Shown here: one piece after another, positions 6,804 to 13,147 of the stretch
How the letters are laid out: every line of letters begins with the position of its first letter
How positions within the stretch are numbered: the stretch's first letter is position 1
NCBI GenBank assembly: GCA_002367255.1
Contig: DFBD01000239.1
Coordinates: forward strand, 1 to 18,611
DNA: 18,611 nucleotides
DNA from: Rhodobacterales bacterium UBA3089
Lineage (GTDB): Bacteria > Pseudomonadota > Alphaproteobacteria > Rhodobacterales > Rhodobacteraceae
Direction: 5' to 3'
The notes under the pieces: generated by a model
Seen by the model: the letters and a program-made list of their open reading frames with translations, nothing else
Database searches by the model: none
What the model was told of the DNA's origin: nothing
Translations under genes and position numbers: made by a program

Positions 6804-7970
6804 TTAGTAAGATTTAGGTAAGCCGAGGGCTTTTTCGGCAATGAATGACAGCATCATATGTGGGGTGATGGGGACAATGTGGAACAGGATTGCTTCACGC
6901 ACCAAACGCTCGATATGATATTCTTTCGCGTACCCAAACCCGCCAAACGTCATTTGGGCTGTTTGTGTTGCATCCTTTGCGGCCTGTGCCGCAAGGTATT
7001 TTGCTGCATTTGCTTCAACGCCGCTTGGCTCATTTGAATCGTAGAGGCCTGCCGCGTGCATTACCATCAGATTTGCCGATTCAACCTTCGCCCAAGCATC
7101 TGCCAGCGGATGCTGGATTGCCTGGTTCATTCCGATCGGGCGGTCAAATACAACCCGTTCCTTGGCATAGTCCGAGGCTCGTTTTATCCCATTCCGTCCG
7201 ATGCCGATGCATTCGGCAGCGATTAAAATACGCTCCGGGTTCAATCCGTGGAGAATTTGGTGAAAGCCTCGCCCTTCGACGCCTATCAAATCTTCAGCGG
7301 GCACGGGAAGGCCATCAAAAAACAGCTCATTAGAATCCACGGCTTTACGCCCCATCTTCTCGATTTCGCGTATTTGGATATAATCACGGTCTAGCTTTGT
7401 GTAAAATAAACTAAGACCATCCGTCGGCTTTTCGACCTCATCCAAAGGTGTTGTTCTAGCCAACAACAAAACCCTATCCGCGATTTGGGCCGTTGAAATC
7501 CATACTTTTTGACCAGTTACAATATATTTGTCACCCTGTTTTTCTGCTTTGACTTTAAGCTTGGTGGTGTCGAGCCCAACAGTAGGTTCAGTGATCGCGA
7601 AACAAGCCTTCTCGGAGCCATTAATCAGCGGGGGTAACATACGGTTTTTCTGTTCGTCCGTACCAAATTTAACAACTGGATTAAGACCAAAAATATTCAT
7701 GTGAATAGCCGAGGTTGCCGAAGCGCCACCGCCTGCCTCGGCAATAGCCTGCATCATGATTGCGGCTTCGGTAATGCCCAAACCAGCCCCGCCAAATTCT
7801 TCCGGCATCGCAATTCCCAGCCAGCCACCTTCAGCCAAGGCAGTATGCAATTCCTGCGGAAACTCGCCGCTGCGATCACGTTCAAGCCAATAATCGTCAC
7901 CAAATTGCGCGCAAAGACGCAGGATGGATTCACGAATTTCATTTTGATCTTCGGTCATTCGATAAGTCAT
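6804..7970 (-). CDS. Acyl-CoA dehydrogenase family protein with a non-canonical catalytic-base position
   Basis: 388 residues, the full length for the FAD-dependent family that makes 2-enoyl-CoA from acyl-CoA. N-terminal helical domain about 1-115 (EEFGGAGLGITEAA). Middle beta domain with KACFAITEPTVGLDTTKLKV and YIVTGQKVWISTAQIADRVL for FAD and CoA binding. C-terminal helices with FDRPIGMNQAIQHPLAD and QMTFGGFGYAKEYHIERLVR. In medium-chain enzymes the base is the Glu of YEGT after this last motif. Here that stretch reads HIVPITPHM, so Glu is replaced by Pro367. Glu246 in GLNPERI aligns with the alternative base of isovaleryl-CoA and long-chain acyl-CoA dehydrogenases, which suits branched substrates. 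GGAG lies five bases before the ATG, and the CoA-transferase stop is 12 bases upstream. It is the second gene of the operon. Confidence 0.88.
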   Translation of the reverse strand: MTYRMTEDQNEIRESILRLCAQFGDDYWLERDRSGEFPQELHTALAEGGWLGIAMPEEFGGAGLGITEAAIMMQAIAEAGGGASATSAIHMNIFGLNPVVKFGTDEQKNRMLPPLINGSEKACFAITEPTVGLDTTKLKVKAEKQGDKYIVTGQKVWISTAQIADRVLLLARTTPLDEVEKPTDGLSLFYTKLDRDYIQIREIEKMGRKAVDSNELFFDGLPVPAEDLIGVEGRGFHQILHGLNPERILIAAECIGIGRNGIKRASDYAKERVVFDRPIGMNQAIQHPLADAWAKVESANLMVMHAAGLYDSNEPSGVEANAAKYLAAQAAKDATQTAQMTFGGFGYAKEYHIERLVREAILFHIVPITPHMMLSFIAEKALGLPKSY

Positions 7971-7982
7971 GTTTTCTCCAAA

Positions 7983-9191
7983 TTAGCCCGCAGGCATAGA
8001 CACGATATTTTTGACGACAAACTCGTCTATTTCTTCGGGGCTGAAACCGGCTTCACGCAGAATTTCCAGACTATCAGACCCAACGTCGGCCTTGCCCAGC
8101 CAACGAACAGCACCGGGCGTTTCCCCCATGTGAGGGATTGGGCCGACAATTTTTGTTTCCTCACCCTCCATCTCGACGATATCCTTACGATAGTTGATTT
8201 GGGGGTGCTCCAAAATCTCTTCGACACTCAAGACGCGCGCCGCGACGGCGTCATTTTTTTCGAATTCTTTTTCGACAACACTAAAATCGCGCGCTGCAAC
8301 ATATGCGTCGAGTTTTTGGGAAATCTCGTCCATATTTCCGGTTATTCCCGCCATGGTCGCAAAGCGGCTTTGGTTCGCCCATTCATCACCGCCCGCCGCC
8401 CGCAAAAGCCGCTGCGCGGTTTCTGCGCTTCCGGCCGAAATTGTCACCCAGACACCATCTTTTGTGCAAAACATTCCGCCGGGTGCGAAATCGAGCGGCT
8501 GGCGAAACCCGTTGCGTTTAGGTGAAAGCCCGGCACCTGTGAGGGCTGGAACGTGATAATCTATCAGCCGTAAAATTGGCTCAAACACCGCCAAGTCAAT
8601 TACCTGCCCCCGTGTTATGTCATCTTTTTTTGCGTATAGGGCCATCATAATTCCAAGCGCCCCCATCAGCCCTGTCGTGGAATCCGCCGCAGGGAAACCC
8701 GGGTGCATCGGTGGGCCGTCGGCATAACCGGTCAAGTGCGGCAAGCCACTAAGGGCTTCGGCCGCGCGCCCGAACGCCGGTGTTTTTACCATTGGTCCAT
8801 CCTGCCCATAGCCCGATATACGCAGAATCGCCAGATCGGGGTTCCAAAGATGCAGCGTCTCCGGGCCTACCCCCGCACGCTCCAAAACGCCTGGGCGAAA
8901 GTTTTCGACCAGTACATCCGCAGATTCCACCAGCTTTCGCAGAACTTCCTGTCCCTCGGGTGTTTTCCAGTTCAGCGCCATAACCCGTTTATTACGCCCA
9001 AGCGTTTTCCACCAGACGCCGACTCCATCAGCCGCCTTGGGGCCGAGTTCACGAACCATATCACCCGCACCAGGCTGTTCAATTTTGATAACATCTGCTC
9101 CGAAATCGCCCAAAAGCGTTGCGGCAAGAGGGCCCGCCACGACGTGCCCAAGCTCGATTATTCGAATGTTTTGAAGCGGTCCATTGGTCAT
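7983..9191 (-). CDS. Family III CoA-transferase (CaiB/BaiF/formyl-CoA transferase type)
   Basis: 402 residues. It should transfer CoA from one acyl donor to an incoming carboxylate through an enzyme-bound aspartyl-CoA thioester. Motifs: IRIIELGHVVAGPLAATLLG, DFGADVIKIEQPGAGD, GRNKRVMALNWK, ENFRPGVLERAG, LRISGYGQDGP. Asp170 in GFPAADSTTG sits where the catalytic Asp169 of formyl-CoA transferase lies. Unlike the gene at 1410-2528 it lacks the GHDLNY histidine (the place reads PAFGRAAEALSG), so it is a transferase rather than a racemase type. The frame reaches a GTG at 9206, but that overlaps GGAGG. The ATG at 9191 lies eight bases after GGAGG and fits the family start. First gene of the minus-strand operon, behind operator C. 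It may activate the acid imported by the TRAP system, using the pathway's own CoA ester as donor. Confidence 0.88.
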   Translation of the reverse strand: MTNGPLQNIRIIELGHVVAGPLAATLLGDFGADVIKIEQPGAGDMVRELGPKAADGVGVWWKTLGRNKRVMALNWKTPEGQEVLRKLVESADVLVENFRPGVLERAGVGPETLHLWNPDLAILRISGYGQDGPMVKTPAFGRAAEALSGLPHLTGYADGPPMHPGFPAADSTTGLMGALGIMMALYAKKDDITRGQVIDLAVFEPILRLIDYHVPALTGAGLSPKRNGFRQPLDFAPGGMFCTKDGVWVTISAGSAETAQRLLRAAGGDEWANQSRFATMAGITGNMDEISQKLDAYVAARDFSVVEKEFEKNDAVAARVLSVEEILEHPQINYRKDIVEMEGEETKIVGPIPHMGETPGAVRWLGKADVGSDSLEILREAGFSPEEIDEFVVKNIVSMPAG

Positions 9192-9245
9192 GCTTACTTC
9201 CTCCACAACAGATCACGCACCATGCGGATGTCTGTATGGGGTGGC

Positions 9246-9273
9246 ATCCTAACGATTGTTAGAATTCATGCAA
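9246..9273 (-). promoter_or_regulatory. CoA-transferase operon promoter with operator C
   Basis: Read on the minus strand, a -35 TTGCAT (complement of 9268-9273) and a -10 TAGGAT (complement of 9246-9251) are 16 bases apart. Between and partly over them lies TTCTAACAATCGTTAGGA (9247-9264), which matches operator B (TTCTAACGGTCGTTAGGC) at all but four of 18 positions and has one mismatch in the palindrome core. The geometry is the same as in the TRAP promoter. The start codon is 55 bases downstream. Confidence 0.62.
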
Positions 9274-9818
9274 GGGCATTACTTACAGTAAAAACAGTAG
9301 TGTACTTCGTTTGTGCCAAGAAGCTGAAGCATGAGATCATCCGGCTTTGAACGTCCTCGGAAAAGCAATGCAATGAAATGCTCCTCCCAAAATGCTAAGA
9401 AAAGCCTAACCGCCGTGTTTAGAAGCAGGGCAATTCCGTAGCAGGCCCATAAGCGCGAAAGTTTTTCTCTGCCCATTTTCCATTCACAACCCTTCAGATT
9501 GGAACGATGCCGTTACCCCCGATGGAGTTTCAACTTAATCGCAACGCCGCCCTTTCGGGGCGCTTTTACAGCAATCGGTTAAGTTATGTGGGCCACTTCG
9601 CATAAACCGCGTTAAATATCAGTTGACTGGGCCTGAGATTATAGTGTTAGTTCGAAGTTAGACTATTGGACATATGCAAAAGGCTAATAATGGAAATGTG
9701 GGTCAAGCAACTTTGCATCAAAATGAATGTCTGAAATTTACTATCTGACACCAATTTTTTCGCCACGACTCGATTGTCGCGAAATACTTGGTACATACAT
9801 CCCCAATAAGGTGCACCA
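9274..9818. other. Gene-poor intergenic region with a small hairpin
   Basis: No convincing gene is seen on either strand. A 65-residue minus-strand frame (9279-9476) has no family resemblance and overlaps the operon leader. A GC-rich hairpin at 9548-9562 (CGCCC, loop TTTCG, GGGCG) followed by CTTTT resembles a small plus-strand terminator, yet no plus-strand gene precedes it. This suggests a deleted gene or an untranslated RNA end. The last 60 bases form the promoter region of the PstS-OmpA gene. Confidence 0.45.
9759..9783. promoter_or_regulatory. Imperfect inverted repeat upstream of the PstS-OmpA gene
   Basis: TTCGCCAC (9759-9766) and GTCGCGAA (9776-9783) form arms matching at seven of eight positions, about 36 bases before the start codon. 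A TTGTCG hexamer (9775-9780) inside it could be a -35. It may be a regulator site. It does not resemble a Pho box, which is a tandem direct repeat. Weak evidence. Confidence 0.25.
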
Positions 9819-11396
9819 ATGCAACATCATATAAAACTACTGTTAACTTTCGTCCTAATGTGTGGGCTTACAACAACAGCGACCTCAGAAACAGTGCGAC
9901 TCAACAGCCTTGATGGGGCCACTACGATGAGCGGCGAGTTTGTCGATTACGACGGCCAAACATATACAATTAAAACAATTGTCGGAGAATTGGTAATCGA
10001 TGCGTTTCTTGTGGAATGCGTTGGTGATGCCTGCCCGGAAGTATCGGCCGCAAGTTCCGATTTCAAAATTTCAGGGTCTTCGACAGTTGTTAACACTCTA
10101 TTCACCGACCTTGTCTACAAATTTGGCCTAATGATTGACGGTGATACCACAACTACACTTAGTGCAGAGGGGCCTACAATGATGCAGGTCTCAAATGAGC
10201 TGGGAGACCGCATTTCCGAGGTTTCACTAAGCGATACCGGTGCCCTTGAGAGCCTACAAGAGCTTTTTAACGGGACTGCGGATGTGGCTGTTTTAACGCG
10301 CCCTGTTTCCGAAGAAGAACGGTCTATCTTCAAAATTGCTGGCTTGGGTGATTTGACATCGCCTGAACAACAATTGATTTTCGGACTAGACGGTCTTGCT
10401 ATCATAACTTCCAAAAGCAACCCTGTTCGTGCAATCGAGAAACAGGATTTGGCAAAAATCTTTTCCGGCCAAATCACAAACTGGAACCAGATTGGCGGTG
10501 CTGACGCCAAAATCAATGTTTATGTGCGAAACGAAACCAGCGGCACCAGTATGATATTCAACGACCTGATTATGGGGCCAGCCGGCAGAAATGTCAGCGA
10601 CGCTGCCAGCGTTGTTGAAACAGATGCGCTTCTTTCCCGTGCGGTCGCGACGGACCCGTTGGGGATCGGGGTCGCCAGCCTTTCAAATACTGACAACTCC
10701 AAGATTTTGAACATCAGAGGCGCGTGCGGCATTCAGGTTCCGGCAACACCATTTACAATTAAAACCGAGGAATACCCGCTGACGCGTCGCCTGTATGCCT
10801 ATACTACAAGCGGTGACAAGCCTGCACAGATGGAACGGTTTCTGGATTTCCTCAACACCGAGGCTGCCCAGGATTCAATTGCAAGCCAAGGTTTTGTGGG
10901 CTTAGGTGTTGCAGACCAGTCGAATGATGAACAAGGGCTACGTTACTTGTCGGCCGTGATTCCAACCGGGGTCGAAATGAATTTGAATCAGCTTCGTGAG
11001 ATGACAACAAACCTTATGTCCGCAGATCGCCTTTCGATCACATTCAGGTTTGCACTAGGGTCATCAAAGCTGGACGCCCGTGCAAAGGATGACGTCATAC
11101 GTTTGGCCGAACTACTTTCAACAGGTGATTATCAAAATAAGGAAGTTCTGTTAATTGGCTTCACAGATTCGCTTGGCGCTGGCCGCTCGAACACCACACT
11201 AAGTAATCAACGCGCCAGCGAAATACGCGCCGCACTAACGGCAGCCATCCCCGGTGGCGAGGTAGAGGGGCTTCCTATTCGCACATTGGGATTTGGTGAG
11301 ATTTCTCCACTTGCTTGTAACGATTCTGACAACGATCGCAGAATTAACCGTCGTGTCGAGGTGTGGCTACGCGACAGTATCGTTTCATCTAAATAG
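9819..11396 (+). CDS. Exported PstS-like phosphate-binding domain fused to an OmpA peptidoglycan-binding domain
   Basis: 525 residues. Signal peptide about 1-23 (IKLLLTFVLMCGLTTTATSE). Residues 25-72 form a small conserved-looking module with a possible disulfide (VECVGDACP, Cys67 and Cys72). Residues about 82-365 are a PstS-type solute-binding fold: ISGSSTV at 84-90, the anion-binding phrase RNETSGTSMIFND at 237-249, and GIGVASLSN. PstS proteins bind phosphate for an ABC importer, but no pstCAB genes are adjacent. Residues about 405-520 are an OmpA-like domain with ITFRFALGSSKLDA, LIGFTDSLGAGRSN, LSNQRASEIRAAL and NDRRINRRVEVWL; Asp450 and the Arg after RRIN match peptidoglycan-binding positions. 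The protein is therefore probably a periplasmic binding protein tethered to the cell wall. I recall the same fusion from Rhodobacterales. AAGGTG lies five bases before the ATG. It likely forms an operon with the next gene. Confidence 0.85.
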   Translation: MQHHIKLLLTFVLMCGLTTTATSETVRLNSLDGATTMSGEFVDYDGQTYTIKTIVGELVIDAFLVECVGDACPEVSAASSDFKISGSSTVVNTLFTDLVYKFGLMIDGDTTTTLSAEGPTMMQVSNELGDRISEVSLSDTGALESLQELFNGTADVAVLTRPVSEEERSIFKIAGLGDLTSPEQQLIFGLDGLAIITSKSNPVRAIEKQDLAKIFSGQITNWNQIGGADAKINVYVRNETSGTSMIFNDLIMGPAGRNVSDAASVVETDALLSRAVATDPLGIGVASLSNTDNSKILNIRGACGIQVPATPFTIKTEEYPLTRRLYAYTTSGDKPAQMERFLDFLNTEAAQDSIASQGFVGLGVADQSNDEQGLRYLSAVIPTGVEMNLNQLREMTTNLMSADRLSITFRFALGSSKLDARAKDDVIRLAELLSTGDYQNKEVLLIGFTDSLGAGRSNTTLSNQRASEIRAALTAAIPGGEVEGLPIRTLGFGEISPLACNDSDNDRRINRRVEVWLRDSIVSSK

Positions 11397-11454
11397 GAAA
11401 ACTTGTGAATGCTAATCCTGAACACTTATTAATTCCCAAGCGGAGCATCAGATT

Positions 11455-12504
11455 ATGAAAATCAAAGCAATGTTGACAGGGGTGCTTTTCCTAATATCGT
11501 CAAGCAATGTTGTCGCCCAACAAAGCACAGCTTTTTCGGCGGCTGCCGACGAGTGGCTAAACGGACCCGAGATTTCCAGCCTCGAAGCAATGAGGGTGCT
11601 TGCAAAAGCCGGTGATGTTTCCGCGCAACTGCTTCTTGGGCAAATAGACCGCGACACTCCACCGGGCGGATTTTCCACTTATCTGGCGAACTTGGATCCT
11701 GCGGAACGCAGCGAATTGCTGCGCTCGGATGTCGATCAGGGAACCAAAAACTGGTTGTTAAATCTAACGGACCCGGATTTTGAGCAAATGGGCAAAGCCA
11801 TATTCGGGTATCGCCTTAGTCGCGACCGTATGGGCGATGCTGTTGCGATCCAAAAGCAGAACGAGTTCGCGGCAGCCGAGTACATTGTTTGGGAAACAAT
11901 GATGGGCGGGCGTTTTGATATGGTAAATGCTATGCCGGTAGATAACGGCGGGCTTTCAAACGCAGGGTTCTTGCAGTGGATTTCTGCGTATGTTTCGGGC
12001 TCTAATAAAGCGTTAACAATGAACCGCCTGCTTAAAGACACCTCTTCAGATAAAATTGCTGGTTTGCTGACCGTTAAGCGGCTGTCGCGTGTTTTGGGTT
12101 TCAATCGCCACTTCTCTGACGAGATCAACCAGTTTATCACAATACTCAAAGGGCAAGGCTATGATTTGCCAGAAGATTCTAATCTGGTTAAGTTGAACGC
12201 GGATTTTTCCGAAATTGCAGAAATCGATCTGGCGTTGAGTTTGGTCACACGGTCTTGTGACAAATGTGCCGGAGATTCAATCGACTATGAATGTGTTATC
12301 CAGTCACTCGAAATTGTTGGTGGTTATAACACTTTAATGACAATACGTACGCCCGTGGAAAATGCAATTTCAGCCGAGGCGTTCCTGAAATCGGACCGGG
12401 CATTAGCAATCTTCGAAAACATTCTAAATTCACGGTCAAATTACTACCCGCGACCAATTCGTTCTACATGCGTAGCTGACTTTTTGGCGCAGAATAAACA
12501 CTGA
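11455..12504 (+). CDS. Exported protein of unknown function, cotranscribed with the PstS-OmpA gene
   Basis: 349 residues, not recognised. A Sec signal peptide (IKAMLTGVLFLISSSNVVA) with likely cleavage after Ala21 places it in the periplasm. Residues 43-62 (LEAMRVLAKAGDVSAQLLLG) resemble a single Sel1/TPR helical repeat, and the rest appears mainly helical. Four cysteines occur at 268, 271, 280 and 339 in the mature part; SCDKCAGDSIDYEC could form a disulfide or bind metal. No membrane segment beyond the signal and no catalytic motif is apparent. It starts 58 bases after the PstS-OmpA stop with GGAG nine bases before the ATG, and no terminator lies between, so the two are probably cotranscribed and may act together at the cell wall. 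That partnership is inferred from position only. Confidence 0.7.
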   Translation: MKIKAMLTGVLFLISSSNVVAQQSTAFSAAADEWLNGPEISSLEAMRVLAKAGDVSAQLLLGQIDRDTPPGGFSTYLANLDPAERSELLRSDVDQGTKNWLLNLTDPDFEQMGKAIFGYRLSRDRMGDAVAIQKQNEFAAAEYIVWETMMGGRFDMVNAMPVDNGGLSNAGFLQWISAYVSGSNKALTMNRLLKDTSSDKIAGLLTVKRLSRVLGFNRHFSDEINQFITILKGQGYDLPEDSNLVKLNADFSEIAEIDLALSLVTRSCDKCAGDSIDYECVIQSLEIVGGYNTLMTIRTPVENAISAEAFLKSDRALAIFENILNSRSNYYPRPIRSTCVADFLAQNKH

Positions 12505-12551
12505 AAAGATGTTTCAGATTAAACTTGCCCAAGCAGCGTAGCCGTTGCTTG
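12501..12551 (+). terminator. Two consecutive hairpins at the end of the PstS-OmpA unit
   Basis: CTGAAA (12501-12506) pairs with TTTCAG (12512-12517) across the stop codon. CAAGCAGCG (12530-12538) then pairs with CGTTGCTTG (12543-12551), including one G-T pair, around a TAGC loop. Neither has a clear T-run, so they may be weak or Rho-assisted ends. Confidence 0.4.
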
Positions 12552-12720
12552 AGCTTTACCGGATTAAACGTGCTTGAGGCGAGAAGGCGGGTAAGCCATT
12601 ATTCTCACCTTCGCGCCGAGATTTGTTCCGAGACCCTGATTGAGGAAATGGACAAATTCGGACCCGATAACCGGATCGGCATTGTCATCACTGATGGACT
12701 ATACGCCCAGCCAACGCCAG

Positions 12721-12880
12721 TTCGCGGACTTGGGGGGGTGCGCAAGTACATGCGGCAATACTCTTGAGGGACGCGGAACTCGAAGACCCCTTCGAACTGC
12801 TGGCTCGGTGGTTAAAGTCAGGCACGGCTAACGAGGCTGCGGTGGTTCCGCTTGGTGCAATTGTCGCTGCGGGCCATTAA
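12721..12880 (+). pseudogene. Possible pyridoxamine 5'-phosphate oxidase (PdxH-like) N-terminal remnant
   Basis: Three frames join into a PdxH-like N-terminus. FADL (12723-12734) is followed by a run of seven G (12732-12738), then VRKYMRQYS (12738-12764), then LLRDAELEDPFELLARWLKS (12761-12820) running on to a stop at 12880. PdxH proteins start with a similar IRxxYxRxxLxxxDLxxDPFxLFxxWL pattern before the FMN-binding barrel. The barrel is not seen here. The G-run is a likely frameshift point. The resemblance is by eye and over a short stretch, so this is a suggestion only. An open frame just upstream (about 12570-12720, with EMDKFGPDNRIGIVITDG) looks protein-like but is unassigned. Confidence 0.35.
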
Positions 12881-12981
12881 CAGGGCTATTGGGGTTCCAA
12901 GAAGTAGCATGGATAGCCGCAGGCGGTGGCCTGCTTGCTATACCGATGCTGGTCTTATCCACGCTCGGCCTAAAAGGTTAA
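12871..12981 (+). pseudogene. Possible C-terminal remnant of an MFS-type membrane transporter
   Basis: This frame reads GPLTGLLGFQEVAWIAAGGG, then LLAIPMLVLSTLGLKG and a stop. It looks like the last one or two transmembrane helices of a major-facilitator transporter, whose C-termini often contain WIAAGGGLLA followed by a short polar tail. No start or remaining helices are present, and the upstream frame is a different one. With the neighbouring PdxH-like piece it suggests a region where genes have been deleted and joined. Confidence 0.35.
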
Positions 12982-12987
12982 CGCGAA

Positions 12988-13020
12988 TTGTGCATACGGG
13001 TTGTGTACGCATTGTGTACG
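12988..13020 (+). repeat. Three short direct repeats, TTGTG(CA)TACG
   Basis: TTGTGCATACG (12988-12998) is followed by two exact copies of TTGTGTACG at 13001-13009 and 13012-13020, so starts are 13 and 11 bases apart. A GTGTG follows at 13023. The roughly one-helical-turn spacing would suit a protein binding one DNA face, but the span is short and no gene starts nearby. Confidence 0.4.
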
Positions 13021-13121
13021 GGGTGTGTCCACGAAAAACACGCCAGAACCGCCAAAGATTAATGCTCCTGCACCACTTCTACAGAGGATTGGTGGAAGCA
13101 TTAATCATTTTAGCCAGACGC

Positions 13122-13147
13122 GCCGAGGAGTGGCCTCACTACTCGGC
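13122..13147 (-). terminator. Hairpin at the end of the RND operon
   Basis: GCCGAGGAGTG (13122-13132) and CACTACTCGGC (13137-13147) pair at ten of eleven positions with a 4-base loop. The RND stop codon lies inside the stem. The minus-strand continuation lacks a clear T-run (GCGTCTGGCTAAAATG), so it is a probable but imperfect terminator. Confidence 0.45.

Noticed and set aside
7701..8525. 274-residue plus-strand frame
   Set aside because: It lies antisense to the intact acyl-CoA dehydrogenase and CoA-transferase genes and has shadow-like composition.
8703..9350. 215-residue plus-strand frame
   Set aside because: Antisense to the CoA-transferase gene and its promoter; no recognisable motif.
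9279..9476. Minus-strand 65-residue hydrophobic frame
   Set aside because: No family resemblance and no clear ribosome site; it overlaps the likely upstream region of the CoA-transferase promoter.
12955..12963. TTATCCACG, one mismatch from a DnaA box
   Set aside because: A single copy inside a membrane-protein-like remnant, with no cluster or AT-rich unwinding region, so not an origin.
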